In this document: piece after piece, positions 35,644-44,390 of the stretch | Numbering within the stretch: the stretch's first letter is position 1 | Layout: each line of letters begins with the position of its first letter | Assembly (NCBI RefSeq): GCF_000702945.1 | Contig: NZ_JNLE01000003.1 | Location: 977,501 to 1,041,500, forward strand | DNA: 64,000 nt | Direction: 5' to 3' | DNA from: Clostridium sp. KNHs205 | GTDB lineage: Bacteria > Bacillota > Clostridia > Lachnospirales > Lachnospiraceae | Position numbers and translations under genes: made by a program | Notes under the pieces: generated by a model | Databases searched by the model: none | What the model was told of the DNA's origin: nothing | What the model saw: the letters and a program-made list of their open reading frames with translations, nothing else

Positions 35644-37197
35644 GTGGAACAGGTAAACGCCATTGAATTAAAAAATGTTACCAAACGCTTTGGGGAGGTA
35701 ATAGCAAATGACAGTGTGAATCTCTCCGTCAGGAAAGGTGAAATTCTGTCTATATTAGGGGAGAATGGCAGCGGCAAGACCACTCTTATGAACATGCTTT
35801 CCGGTATTTATTTTCCGGATGAAGGACAGATTTGTATTGACGGAAAAGAAGTTACAATACGTTCCCCGAAAGATTCCTTTGAGCTGGGTATTGGTATGAT
35901 ACATCAGCATTTTAAGCTGATTAATATATTAACGGCAGCAGAGAATATTATTTTAGGTCTTAAAGGCAGCGAAACCTTAAAGATGAACCAGGTACATGAA
36001 GAAATCAATAAACTTACTGCCCAGTATGGTTTTGATCTGAATCCGTCCCAAAAGATATACGACATGTCGGTTTCCCAGAAGCAGACAGTGGAAATCGTTA
36101 AGGTGTTATACCGTGGTGCTGATATCCTAATCCTGGATGAGCCAACGGCTGTATTAACACCTCAGGAAACCAAGAAGCTCTTTGATGTATTGCGCAATAT
36201 GAGAAAAGCCGGAAAATCAATTATTATTATAACCCATAAACTGAATGAAGTACTGGAGCTTTCCGACCGTGTAACGGTACTTCGCAAAGGCAAATACATC
36301 GATACAGTCAATACAGCAGAAGCAACCGTATCTTCCCTGACGGAGATGATGGTAGGAGAAAAGGTGAAGCTTGATATTGACCGTACAGAGCCGGCAAATA
36401 CAGAGAAACGGATTGAGATGAGAGGCATAACCTGTAGGAACAGGGAAGGACTTAAAGTATTAAAGGAGGCTTCTTTCCAGGCTTACAGCGGTGAAATTCT
36501 GGGAATCGCGGGTATAGCAGGAAGCGGTCAGAAGGAATTGCTGGAAGCAATAGCCGGGCTTCAGTCTATAGAAAGCGGTGAGATTCTATACTTTGCACCG
36601 GATGGAAGTACAGAGAAGATATCCGATATGAAAGCCGCTGATATTAGAAATCTTAAGATTCATTTATCCTTCGTTCCCGAGGACAGGCTTGGAATGGGAC
36701 TGGTTGGCTCCATGGATCTAACGGATAATATGATGCTTCGAAGCTATACCGACGGGAAGCATTTCTTCGTGGATAGAAAGAAGCCTAAGGATCTGGCAGA
36801 AAATATCGTAAATAAATTGGATGTAGTTACTCCCGGAGTTTCCACACCGGTAAGAAGGCTGTCCGGCGGTAATGTGCAAAAGGTATTGGTAGGACGTGAG
36901 ATTGCCTCTAATCCAACAGTTCTAATGGTAGCTTACCCTGTCAGAGGTCTTGATATTAATTCCTCCTATACCATCTATAACCTGCTCAATGAACAGAAGC
37001 AAAAAGGTGTTGCAGTTATCTGTGTTGGTGAGGATTTAGATGTATTATTGGAGCTCTGCGACAGAATTATGGTACTCAACAGCGGAAGAGTTGCCGGTAT
37101 CGTAGATGCAAGAAATACCACCAAAGAAGAAATTGGCTTACTGATGACGTCAGAGCGGAAAGGAGCGAAAGCACATGAGCAAAGAAGGAGCAAATAA
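35644..37197 (+). CDS. Nucleoside ABC importer, double ATPase subunit
   Basis: 517 residues with two nucleotide-binding domains. First: Walker A GENGSGKT near 39, Walker B ILILDEPT near 165, and an unusual signature MSVSQKQ. Second: degenerate Walker A GIAGSGQKE near 300, signature LSGGNVQK near 407 and a degenerate Walker B VLMVAYPVRGLD, so only one site per pair is likely fully active. This layout is normal for sugar/nucleoside CUT2-like importers (NupO/RnsB type). Start GTG 35644, with AGGAGG 7 nt upstream. The last 23 nt overlap the first permease gene. Confidence 0.9.
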   Translation: MEQVNAIELKNVTKRFGEVIANDSVNLSVRKGEILSILGENGSGKTTLMNMLSGIYFPDEGQICIDGKEVTIRSPKDSFELGIGMIHQHFKLINILTAAENIILGLKGSETLKMNQVHEEINKLTAQYGFDLNPSQKIYDMSVSQKQTVEIVKVLYRGADILILDEPTAVLTPQETKKLFDVLRNMRKAGKSIIIITHKLNEVLELSDRVTVLRKGKYIDTVNTAEATVSSLTEMMVGEKVKLDIDRTEPANTEKRIEMRGITCRNREGLKVLKEASFQAYSGEILGIAGIAGSGQKELLEAIAGLQSIESGEILYFAPDGSTEKISDMKAADIRNLKIHLSFVPEDRLGMGLVGSMDLTDNMMLRSYTDGKHFFVDRKKPKDLAENIVNKLDVVTPGVSTPVRRLSGGNVQKVLVGREIASNPTVLMVAYPVRGLDINSSYTIYNLLNEQKQKGVAVICVGEDLDVLLELCDRIMVLNSGRVAGIVDARNTTKEEIGLLMTSERKGAKAHEQRRSK

Positions 37198-38281
37198 AGA
37201 GGTTTTCCTGCGAATGAGCAAGCGGGATAACATTTCCAAAACGAAAGCATGGACAATCAGGCTGATAGCAATCGCTCTTTCCTTAATTGTATGTGCCTTG
37301 GTCATCGTATTTATTACGAATGATAACCCCATTCAGGTATATCTGGGTATCATTGATGGTGCAATCGGTAAAAAACGCCGTATGTGGGTAACCATCCGTG
37401 AAATTATGACGCTTCTTATTATAGCGGTGGGACTTACACCTGCTTTCAAGATGAGGTTCTGGAATATCGGTGCGGAAGGACAGATCTTAATGGGTGGAGC
37501 GGCTACTGCGGCTGTTATGATTTATTTTGGCAATTCCATGCCTAACTGGTTACTGCTCCTTATTATATTCGCAGCCAGCAGTATTGCAGGTATGCTGTGG
37601 GGAGTGCTTCCGGCAGTCTTCAAAGCTTATTACAATACCAATGAAACACTTTTTACACTGATGCTGAATTATGTAGCAATGCAGATTGTTACCTTCTGCA
37701 TTGTTTTCTGGGAGAATCCTACGGGTTCCAATACAGTAGGTATAATTAACGGAGCCACCAGAAAAGGCTGGTTTCAGGAGATTTTTGGTATGCAGTATGG
37801 ATTGAATATAATTGTAGTACTGATTATGACAGTGGGTGTCTATCTCTATATGAGACACAGCAAGCAGGGGTATGAAATTGCGGTTGTAGGTGAGAGCCAG
37901 AATACAGCAAAATATGCCGGTATCAATGTAAAAAAGGTTATTATCAGAACCATGATGATATCCGGTGGAATCTGCGGACTTGCTGGAAGTATTATAGTTA
38001 GCGGTGCCAGCCATACCATTTCTACCAGTACAGCTGACGGAAGAGGATTTACAGCCATAATCGTTGCCTGGATGTCCAAATTCAATCCCATTGCAATGCT
38101 GGCGGTATCTGCCTTCCTGGTATTTATGCAGCAGGGCTCCATACAGATTGCTTCACAGTATGGATTAAATGAAAATGCTTCCGATATCATAACCGGTGTT
38201 CTGTTATTTTTCCTGATCGGTTGTGAATTCTTTATTAATTATAAAGTGGAATTCCGCGGAAATAAGAAGGGGGTACAATAA
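37175..38281 (+). CDS. Nucleoside ABC importer permease 1
   Basis: 368 residues, about nine hydrophobic segments, with the BPD_transp_2 core (GLTPAFKMRFWNIGAEGQILMGG; GQNTAKYAGINV; GGICGLAGSIIVSG). A basic N-terminus of about 30 residues precedes the first membrane span. Forms the channel with permease 2. It overlaps the ATPase gene by 23 nt and has AAAGGAG in the ATPase coding sequence as ribosome site, indicating translational coupling. Confidence 0.9.
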   Translation: MSKEGANKEVFLRMSKRDNISKTKAWTIRLIAIALSLIVCALVIVFITNDNPIQVYLGIIDGAIGKKRRMWVTIREIMTLLIIAVGLTPAFKMRFWNIGAEGQILMGGAATAAVMIYFGNSMPNWLLLLIIFAASSIAGMLWGVLPAVFKAYYNTNETLFTLMLNYVAMQIVTFCIVFWENPTGSNTVGIINGATRKGWFQEIFGMQYGLNIIVVLIMTVGVYLYMRHSKQGYEIAVVGESQNTAKYAGINVKKVIIRTMMISGGICGLAGSIIVSGASHTISTSTADGRGFTAIIVAWMSKFNPIAMLAVSAFLVFMQQGSIQIASQYGLNENASDIITGVLLFFLIGCEFFINYKVEFRGNKKGVQ

Positions 38282-38282
38282 C

Positions 38283-39260
38283 ATGCTGCTTTTAACCTTT
38301 ATTCAAAATGCAATCAGCCAGGGAATCAGTATTCTATTTGGTGCCACCGGCGAAATCGTAACGGAGAAATCCGGTAACCTGAATCTTGGTATACCCGGCA
38401 TCATGTACATGGGCGGTATAGCAGGACTGATGGGGGCTTTCTTCTATGAGAAATCCACTGAAACACCCAACGCATTTATCGGACTTGTAATATCCTTTAT
38501 CGTTACCTTACTGGCTTCCGCCTTTGGAGGTCTGATATACAGCGTACTAACCATTACCCTTAGAGCAAATCAGAACGTAGTTGGTCTTGCATTGACCACC
38601 TTCGGTGTTGGTTTCGGTAATTTCTTTGGAGGTTCCATTTCAAAGCTTGCAGGTGGTGTTGGCCAGATATCTGTTAAAACAACAGCATCAGCATACAGAG
38701 CAAAATTACCCCTGCTCCATGATATCCCTGTAATAGGAGACCTTCTGTTTTCTTATGGTTTCCTCACATATCTCTCTGTGATTATTGCCTTGTTATTAGC
38801 TTATTTCCTTAAAAAGACAAGAAAGGGACTTAATCTTCGGGCAATCGGTGAAGACCCGGGAGCGGCGGATGCTGCCGGTATCAATGTATCCAGATACAAA
38901 TATATTTCAACGGTATCCGGTGCTGCAATTGCAGGTCTTGGCGGTCTTTATTTTGTTATGGAGTATCTTGGGGGAACCTGGACCAATAACGGCTTCGGAG
39001 ACAGAGGCTGGCTTGCTATTGCACTTGTTATCCTGGCTTTATGGAAGCCTGTTAATGCTATCTGGGGTTCTTTCCTTTTTGGTGGACTTTATATTCTCTA
39101 TATTTATCTGCCGGGGCTTACAAGAGCTACCCAGGAGTTATGCAAGATGCTGCCTTATGTGGTAACGATTATCGTACTTATCTTATCCAGCAAGAGAAAT
39201 AAACAGGAGAATCAGCCGCCGGCAAGTCTGGGTCAGGCTTATTTCAGAGAAGAGAGATAG
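38283..39260 (+). CDS. Nucleoside ABC importer permease 2
   Basis: 325 residues, BPD_transp_2 family: ATGEIVTEKSGNLNLGIPGIMYMGG near 20-44 and LNLRAIGEDPGAADAAGINVSRY near 185-207. Seven to nine membrane spans. GAAGGGGG just before the ATG at 38283 sets the start, 1 nt after the stop of permease 1; an upstream in-frame ATG at 38223 lies inside the previous gene and has no ribosome site. Last gene of the importer operon. Confidence 0.9.
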   Translation: MLLLTFIQNAISQGISILFGATGEIVTEKSGNLNLGIPGIMYMGGIAGLMGAFFYEKSTETPNAFIGLVISFIVTLLASAFGGLIYSVLTITLRANQNVVGLALTTFGVGFGNFFGGSISKLAGGVGQISVKTTASAYRAKLPLLHDIPVIGDLLFSYGFLTYLSVIIALLLAYFLKKTRKGLNLRAIGEDPGAADAAGINVSRYKYISTVSGAAIAGLGGLYFVMEYLGGTWTNNGFGDRGWLAIALVILALWKPVNAIWGSFLFGGLYILYIYLPGLTRATQELCKMLPYVVTIIVLILSSKRNKQENQPPASLGQAYFREER

Positions 39261-39419
39261 AGAGCGGTTTTACTTAACTGTCTTAAACGAATTATTGAAA
39301 GGCACATTTGCTCTTTTTTGTTTAGGGAGTTTAACAGAAAGCTATATGAAAACAAGGTTTTGGAACCTTTATATAATCTAGCTTGAGATAAGTATTTAAA
39401 AGTATATTGGTATATGATA

Positions 39420-39461
39420 ACAGGATTTGAGACTAATTATGTGTCTCAAATCCTGTTTTTT
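39420..39461 (+). terminator. Terminator of the nucleoside importer operon
   Basis: 14-bp perfect stem ACAGGATTTGAGAC/GTCTCAAATCCTGT followed by TTTTT. The 39261-39653 gap has no gene. Confidence 0.9.
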
Positions 39462-39653
39462 AAATACCATCAAGGTGAGTAATTGATAATAACAGATCAT
39501 GATTATTAAATTATTCTTATTAACATTCTGTCAGTAGTGAAACTTTTTGGCTTGGATGTTAATGTTTATTGTTTGATTTGGAAAGAGAAGGGCTAAGAGA
39601 TATCAACCAATTAATTTAATAGGGCATTTATTTTTTCTGATTATAAGAAGTCC

Positions 39654-40133
39654 TTAACTCTCCACAGTGAAAGCTTTGCTGACATCGATCCACACTGAAC
39701 TGCCTGAGTACCTCTCAAGTTCGCCTAAGGTTAATTCGATTGCGCTATTGGAGCTGCCGCAGGCCGGAAAAACAGTCTGATAGCGTTTAAGTGATTCATC
39801 CAGGTAAATCTCAACCTTATCATTTACAGCAAAGGGACAGACCCCGCCTACGGCGTGTCCTATTAGAGGTTCGGCTTCCTCGTAGGATAACATTTTAGCC
39901 TTTGTTCCAAAGTATGCCTTATATTTTGCATTGTCAATCCTCGCATCACCAGCAGCAACGATTAGTACTACCCTCTCGCCTACATGAAAGGAAAGTGTTT
40001 TTGCGATACGGCCTTCCTCACAATTCAAAGCTTTCGCTGCAAGTTCTACGGTTGCACTGGAAACCTCGAATTCCAGGATCTTATCTTCGATTCCATATTG
40101 TTTGAAATAGCTTTTAACCTTTTCAATTGACAT
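39654..40133 (-). CDS. YbaK/EbsC-type aminoacyl-tRNA deacylase
   Basis: 159 residues. The conserved Lys in GRIAKTLSFHVG near 45, VAAGDARID, GHAVGGVCPFAV near 91 and the C-terminal PACGSSNSAIELT near 125 place it in the YbaK/ProX group, which hydrolyses wrongly charged tRNA (such as Cys-tRNA-Pro) or free aminoacyl-tRNA. No synthetase is adjacent. It is read toward the importer terminator, alone on its strand. Confidence 0.88.
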   Translation of the reverse strand: MSIEKVKSYFKQYGIEDKILEFEVSSATVELAAKALNCEEGRIAKTLSFHVGERVVLIVAAGDARIDNAKYKAYFGTKAKMLSYEEAEPLIGHAVGGVCPFAVNDKVEIYLDESLKRYQTVFPACGSSNSAIELTLGELERYSGSSVWIDVSKAFTVES

Positions 40134-40308
40134 ATTTACCTCGATTCTCAGCAGAAGTACTTAAGCTGCTAATGTATTGTCTTATGTGTTTTAGGGTACA
40201 ACCTCATACGATATCGGCTGTACTTAGTTTTCTTTACAGTATAACCCAAGAAATAAGTGATGACAATAGAGGTGGTTAATTTTTTGTTTCTTTTTAAGAC
40301 AGGGTTTG

Positions 40309-40342
40309 CTATAATTTACATAATAAAGCGTTTAAATTATAG
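40309..40342. promoter_or_regulatory. Inverted repeat with -10 box before the ArsR gene
   Basis: CTATAATTT/AAATTATAG, 16-nt gap. The left arm includes TATAAT (40310-40315), so a bound regulator would block this promoter. The remainder of the 40134-40486 gap shows no gene. Confidence 0.4.
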
Positions 40343-40486
40343 ATTGTCCTTTAAATGTGCTTAATCTGCTAAGCTGATTATAGTACTTTTGTAAACTGCT
40401 ATGGAGGGACAGCCATAACAGCAAATGAGTTTTCAAACACACCCTTGAAACTGAAATTACAGCGATTGAAAGACGGGTATGACAAT

Positions 40487-41500
40487 ATGTATTATCAGAA
40501 ATTAAATAAGAATAGTTATTTTATATATTCAGAAGACATTGAGCTGTTAATGGCGGCCAGTAATATTTTAGAGGGGGAGAAGTGGCATACTTTATGTACG
40601 GAGACTTATTCCTCAGGAAAGCTTGAGGGCTTAAAGAAAAAATATGCGTACCTTGTGGAAATATTTCAGGCGGTAGGCTGTCCTTCGGGGATGTTGGAAT
40701 TCCTGACGGATTATCCACTGGTTGAGTTTAACCTTGAGGAATACAGGGAGCACCTGCTTCAAATGGATGTGGCTGCTTTTGTCTCCAGCTATTTTAATAT
40801 ATTTAATGAAGAGCTTGTAAGAGAGGCCTTGGAAAATGAAGATAAATTGGATAGACTTTTCAGAGAATATGAGAAATTTCTGGGTAGTTATCTGGGGTTC
40901 AAAGTATTTATCCGTGAAACTGGAAAGATAATTAACGATTACTTTGCCTTTGCCAGGGAACTGGATACCGAGGAATTTCATGAAAAGAACCGGCAGGTAA
41001 GAGCAGTGCTGCAGACAGAGGCTATAAAAGCTCAGGAAGGGCTAAAGGCAACGGAGCCTTTAGAATTCTCTCAGGAATTAATGGGTAAGGTTTTTTATAA
41101 TCGGGGACCATATAAGGAATTCTATTTTACCATTACTCTCTTTGCCGCCTATAAAAAAATCCGATTCTTCGGGAAGAACCAGGTGCTATTCTATTCACTC
41201 AGGGAATCCAGGGAGAAACAGGAACAGCTGCTGAAACAGCTAAAAGCTATCGGAGATGAGACCCGTCTTAAAATTATTTCTCTGCTCAATGAGAAAGAAC
41301 CTTTAAGAGGACTTGATATTGCAAAGGAATTATCCATGGCTCCCTCTACCATTTCTCATCATATGGATCAGATGAAGAATTGTGGACTCTTAAATGAAGA
41401 GCAGAGCAAAAGCTCCAAATTTTACAGTATCAGCAGAACTGCTGCCAGAGAGTTGTTGAAAGCACTGGCGGAGCTCCTTGATAAAAAGGGGCAGGTCTAA
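40487..41500 (+). CDS. ArsR-family regulator with long N-terminal domain
   Basis: 337 residues from ATG 40487. Residues 1-245 are helical and acidic with no family I can name; residues about 248-330 form an ArsR winged helix (LKAIGDETRLKIISLL, MAPSTISHHMDQMKNCGLL). It probably represses the following ABC-2 transporter operon, whose promoter holds a 32-bp palindrome. The start is uncertain: TTG 40445 is open without a ribosome site, and a good GGAGGG at 40403-40408 stands 6 nt before an in-frame ATA at 40415. No Cys pair for metal sensing in the helix is seen. Confidence 0.82.
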   Translation: MYYQKLNKNSYFIYSEDIELLMAASNILEGEKWHTLCTETYSSGKLEGLKKKYAYLVEIFQAVGCPSGMLEFLTDYPLVEFNLEEYREHLLQMDVAAFVSSYFNIFNEELVREALENEDKLDRLFREYEKFLGSYLGFKVFIRETGKIINDYFAFARELDTEEFHEKNRQVRAVLQTEAIKAQEGLKATEPLEFSQELMGKVFYNRGPYKEFYFTITLFAAYKKIRFFGKNQVLFYSLRESREKQEQLLKQLKAIGDETRLKIISLLNEKEPLRGLDIAKELSMAPSTISHHMDQMKNCGLLNEEQSKSSKFYSISRTAARELLKALAELLDKKGQV

Positions 41501-41516
41501 TTATATTAATACACCA

Positions 41517-41547
41517 AACGATCGGAAAGTAATCCGGTCGTTTTTTT
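41517..41547 (+). terminator. Terminator of the ArsR gene
   Basis: Stem AACGATCGGA/TCCGGTCGTT (one G-T pair) followed by TTTTT; 17 nt after the stop codon. Confidence 0.85.
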
Positions 41548-41571
41548 ATACAAGAATTTATGAATCCTGTA

Positions 41572-41600
41572 TTGACCTGATCTGTATATTCGATTATAAT
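41572..41600 (+). promoter_or_regulatory. Promoter of the ABC-2 transporter operon
   Basis: TTGACC (41572-41577), 17-nt spacer, TATAAT (41595-41600). The palindrome at 41597-41628 overlaps the -10 box. Confidence 0.75.
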
Positions 41601-41628
41601 AATATTCGATATATATCGAATATTATTA
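41597..41628. promoter_or_regulatory. Perfect 32-bp palindrome, candidate ArsR operator
   Basis: TAATAATATTCGATAT followed by its exact reverse complement. It covers the end of the -10 box and the start point of the ABC-2 operon, directly after an ArsR-type gene, so repression by steric block is the natural reading. Confidence 0.7.
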
Positions 41629-41851
41629 ACTATAAGTTTTTAGGCGTGGCTGAAAACTATTTGCACCCTTCTGGAGGCCTAACCTTGAAGTGTTCTGTAT
41701 TGCAATTTTGGAAATGTGTGTTTCTATGGCTAAAAAATAGCACCTGGCGTTATCGTACAAATTAATTCCCAAAAGCGGAAGCTTCAGACGGTTGCATGCT
41801 TTTGCAGACATGCCATAATAATTTCATATGAAAGATAGGAGAGATTGGAGA

Positions 41852-42832
41852 ATGGATAAGGACTGTGTCATTGAAGTCAAGGATTTAAAAAGAGAATTCA
41901 TTACCAGAAAGGGATGGATTAACAGCAAAAAAGAACGAGTAATGGCGGTAGACGGAATTTCCTTTCAGGTTAAAAGAGGAGAGGTATTTGGTCTTCTTGG
42001 GCAGAACGGAGCAGGAAAGACTACGACGATAAAAATGCTGATTACCCTCCTTGCACCTACGAAAGGGAAATGCGAGGTTTTAGGTTATAACACCTTTACC
42101 CAGGAGAAGCTCATTAGAAACCGTATTAATTTTATCTTCGGCGGGGAACTGGGACTTTACAGACGTCTGTCAGCCAAAGATAATCTTAAATACTTTGCCT
42201 GCCTGTATCATATAGGCAAGGAGGAGGCGGATAAAAGAATCACCAGGACATTAGAGCTTGTGGGACTGACGGAGAAAGCAGATATCCTGGTAGAAACTTT
42301 TTCAAAAGGTATGGTACAGAGGCTGCAGATTGCCAGAGGATTGATCAATGAACCGGAGATAATCTTTATGGATGAGCCGACAGTTGGCCTTGACCCATTA
42401 GGAGCCAGGATGCTGCGGGATATAATAAAGAAATTAAAGTCAGAAGGTAAAACAATTCTGTTGACTACTCATTATATGTATGAAGCCGATGAACTCTGTG
42501 ACAGAATTGCCATATTAAATCATGGGAAACTAATAGCCCTTGATACACCTGTTAACTTAAAAAAACTAACCGGTGATGATAAAAACCTGGAAATCAAGCT
42601 GGACAGAGTAGAGGAATCTGTAATAGCAAAGCTGAAAGGTATTCCGGGGGTTAAAGAGGTAATAAGTGAACCAGATGAAAGTGGTTACCGTCTGATGATG
42701 AAATACATAGCAAAGACAGATATCAGCGAGGAAATTCTTAATTCCTTAAAAGGAACCGGTATTCATTCTTTTACCAATAAAGAACTGACATTGGAGGATG
42801 TGTACGTAAAGATACTGGAGGAAGGGCAATGA
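41852..42832 (+). CDS. ABC-2 type transporter ATPase
   Basis: 326 residues, one ATPase domain: Walker A GQNGAGKTTT near 49, a variant signature FSKGMVQR near 150, Walker B IIFMDEPTVGLDP near 171 and the H-loop LTTHYMYEADE. The C-terminal 90 residues fit the regulatory extension of NatA/DrrA-like exporters. AGGAG before ATG 41852 is the better ribosome site; an in-frame ATG at 41828 lacks one. It shares the ATGA overlap with the first permease and should energise efflux of a drug, lipid or ion of unknown identity. Confidence 0.9.
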   Translation: MDKDCVIEVKDLKREFITRKGWINSKKERVMAVDGISFQVKRGEVFGLLGQNGAGKTTTIKMLITLLAPTKGKCEVLGYNTFTQEKLIRNRINFIFGGELGLYRRLSAKDNLKYFACLYHIGKEEADKRITRTLELVGLTEKADILVETFSKGMVQRLQIARGLINEPEIIFMDEPTVGLDPLGARMLRDIIKKLKSEGKTILLTTHYMYEADELCDRIAILNHGKLIALDTPVNLKKLTGDDKNLEIKLDRVEESVIAKLKGIPGVKEVISEPDESGYRLMMKYIAKTDISEEILNSLKGTGIHSFTNKELTLEDVYVKILEEGQ

Positions 42833-43611
42833 AGGGATTAAGTGTTATTGTTTCAACAGCGGTGCTTCAGATAAAAAGCTCACTTGCAAGGCCTATGTTC
42901 CGATTCTGTCTGCTGGCAAATCCGGCAGTCAATACAGTGCTCTTATATGAGATGTTTGTTAATTCAGAACGAGAGGATTTTCTGTCGTATGTGGTACTGG
43001 GGGCAGGATTGATGGCACTCTGGAGCTGTATCTGCTTTTCTTCAGCGGGAGATATCAACAGAGAGCGTTATAACGGCACCCTGTCACTTATCTATACCGC
43101 GCCGGCAGGTTTTAAAACCATTATAGCAGGAAAAGTAGCAGGTAATACCTTTCTTAGTATGATAACTTTTCTGTTATCTTTTGCAACTGCGAAGCTTTTA
43201 TTTGGAGTAAGGCTGGAAGTTGCCCATCCAATTTATTTACTGTCAGCTTTTATCTGCACTGTAGTGAGTTTTTCCGTCATATCGATTTTTCTGGCATATC
43301 TGCTGACTTTGTCAAGAAAAACCCAGTTGTACATGAATTGTATCGAGATACCTGTTATTCTTGTATGTGGTTTTGTGTTTCCGGCAGATATCCTTCCCGT
43401 CTTTATAAGACCTGTAAGTTATGTTCTTTCTCCGACTTGGGCAGTTAAACTGCTGCGTTTGAGTGTGTCGGATACCTTGAATTTAAGGGAGTACTGTCTG
43501 ACGCTCCTGATTCTTTTAGGAGTAACAGGTTTTTATATATTACTGGGACATTTCCTGGCAGAGGTAATAGAGCGCCAGGTACGAATAGCAGCAACACTGG
43601 AGGTGAATTGA
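42829..43611 (+). CDS. ABC-2 type transporter permease 1
   Basis: 260 residues with six predicted membrane spans and the ABC-2 core (GTLSLIYTAPAGFKTIIAGKVAGN; LSPTWAVKLLRL). Its ATG overlaps the stop of the ATPase gene (ATGA), and its end overlaps the next gene the same way, so the three genes are translationally coupled. Substrate unknown. Confidence 0.87.
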   Translation: MKGLSVIVSTAVLQIKSSLARPMFRFCLLANPAVNTVLLYEMFVNSEREDFLSYVVLGAGLMALWSCICFSSAGDINRERYNGTLSLIYTAPAGFKTIIAGKVAGNTFLSMITFLLSFATAKLLFGVRLEVAHPIYLLSAFICTVVSFSVISIFLAYLLTLSRKTQLYMNCIEIPVILVCGFVFPADILPVFIRPVSYVLSPTWAVKLLRLSVSDTLNLREYCLTLLILLGVTGFYILLGHFLAEVIERQVRIAATLEVN

Positions 43612-44390
43612 TGAGACGTTTTTTTACTCTTGCATGGCTGAGTTATAAGAGCAGACAGTCAATTTTCAGACTGGATGAATTTCTATGTCTTGAGACCATA
43701 TATCCGCTGCTGACGCTTATTTTCTACTGTGTTCTTGCAGGTTACAGTTATAATACGGATAATCTTGCCCGGTGGGTGGTGGGAAATTCCTTTCTGCTAT
43801 GTGTCAATACCTGTATATTTACCCTTGGCAGCACCTTTATGGCAGAGAGAGCCTATGGCTGTATCAGAAGCCTTGTTACAGCCCCTGAGGGGAAGCTATT
43901 AATTATACTTCATAAGGGACTATTCACCTGTATCACTGCAGTGGCTACTGTAACAATAGGTTTCTTCGCCGGAAGTCTTTTGTTTCAGGTAAATTTCTCA
44001 CAAATTAACCTGTTGCTGTTTTTTACTGCTGTTATTGCTGCAATGTTTGCGGCTGCCGGGTTCGGATTGTTTATCGGAATCTTTGGTCTGATAACCGACC
44101 AGATGAATTTTGTATTGAATTTTATGTCCTATGTCCTTATGATATTTTGCGGAGCTAACTTTCCCATATCCCAGCTGCCCGCAGCAGGCAGGCTCATATC
44201 GCAGCTGATACCTTTGACCCGCAGTATTGAAGCGGTTAATCTGCTGTTTTCAGGAGTGATAATTGAGAAATTTGCAATGCTGTTATTACAGGAAGCAGGG
44301 ATAGGTGTATGCTATTATCTCCTGTCCTGGCTGTTAATCAAAGGAATCGAGAAAACAGCCAGAAGAAAAGGAACCCTGGAGGCATTTTAA
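43608..44390 (+). CDS. ABC-2 type transporter permease 2
   Basis: 260 residues, six predicted spans, related in plan to permease 1 (CIRSLVTAPEGKLLIILHKG; LPAAGRLISQLIPLTRSIEAV). The two permeases probably form a heterodimer. Its stop codon overlaps the convergent ddl gene by 4 nt and no terminator stem is visible between them. Confidence 0.87.
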   Translation: MMRRFFTLAWLSYKSRQSIFRLDEFLCLETIYPLLTLIFYCVLAGYSYNTDNLARWVVGNSFLLCVNTCIFTLGSTFMAERAYGCIRSLVTAPEGKLLIILHKGLFTCITAVATVTIGFFAGSLLFQVNFSQINLLLFFTAVIAAMFAAAGFGLFIGIFGLITDQMNFVLNFMSYVLMIFCGANFPISQLPAAGRLISQLIPLTRSIEAVNLLFSGVIIEKFAMLLLQEAGIGVCYYLLSWLLIKGIEKTARRKGTLEAF

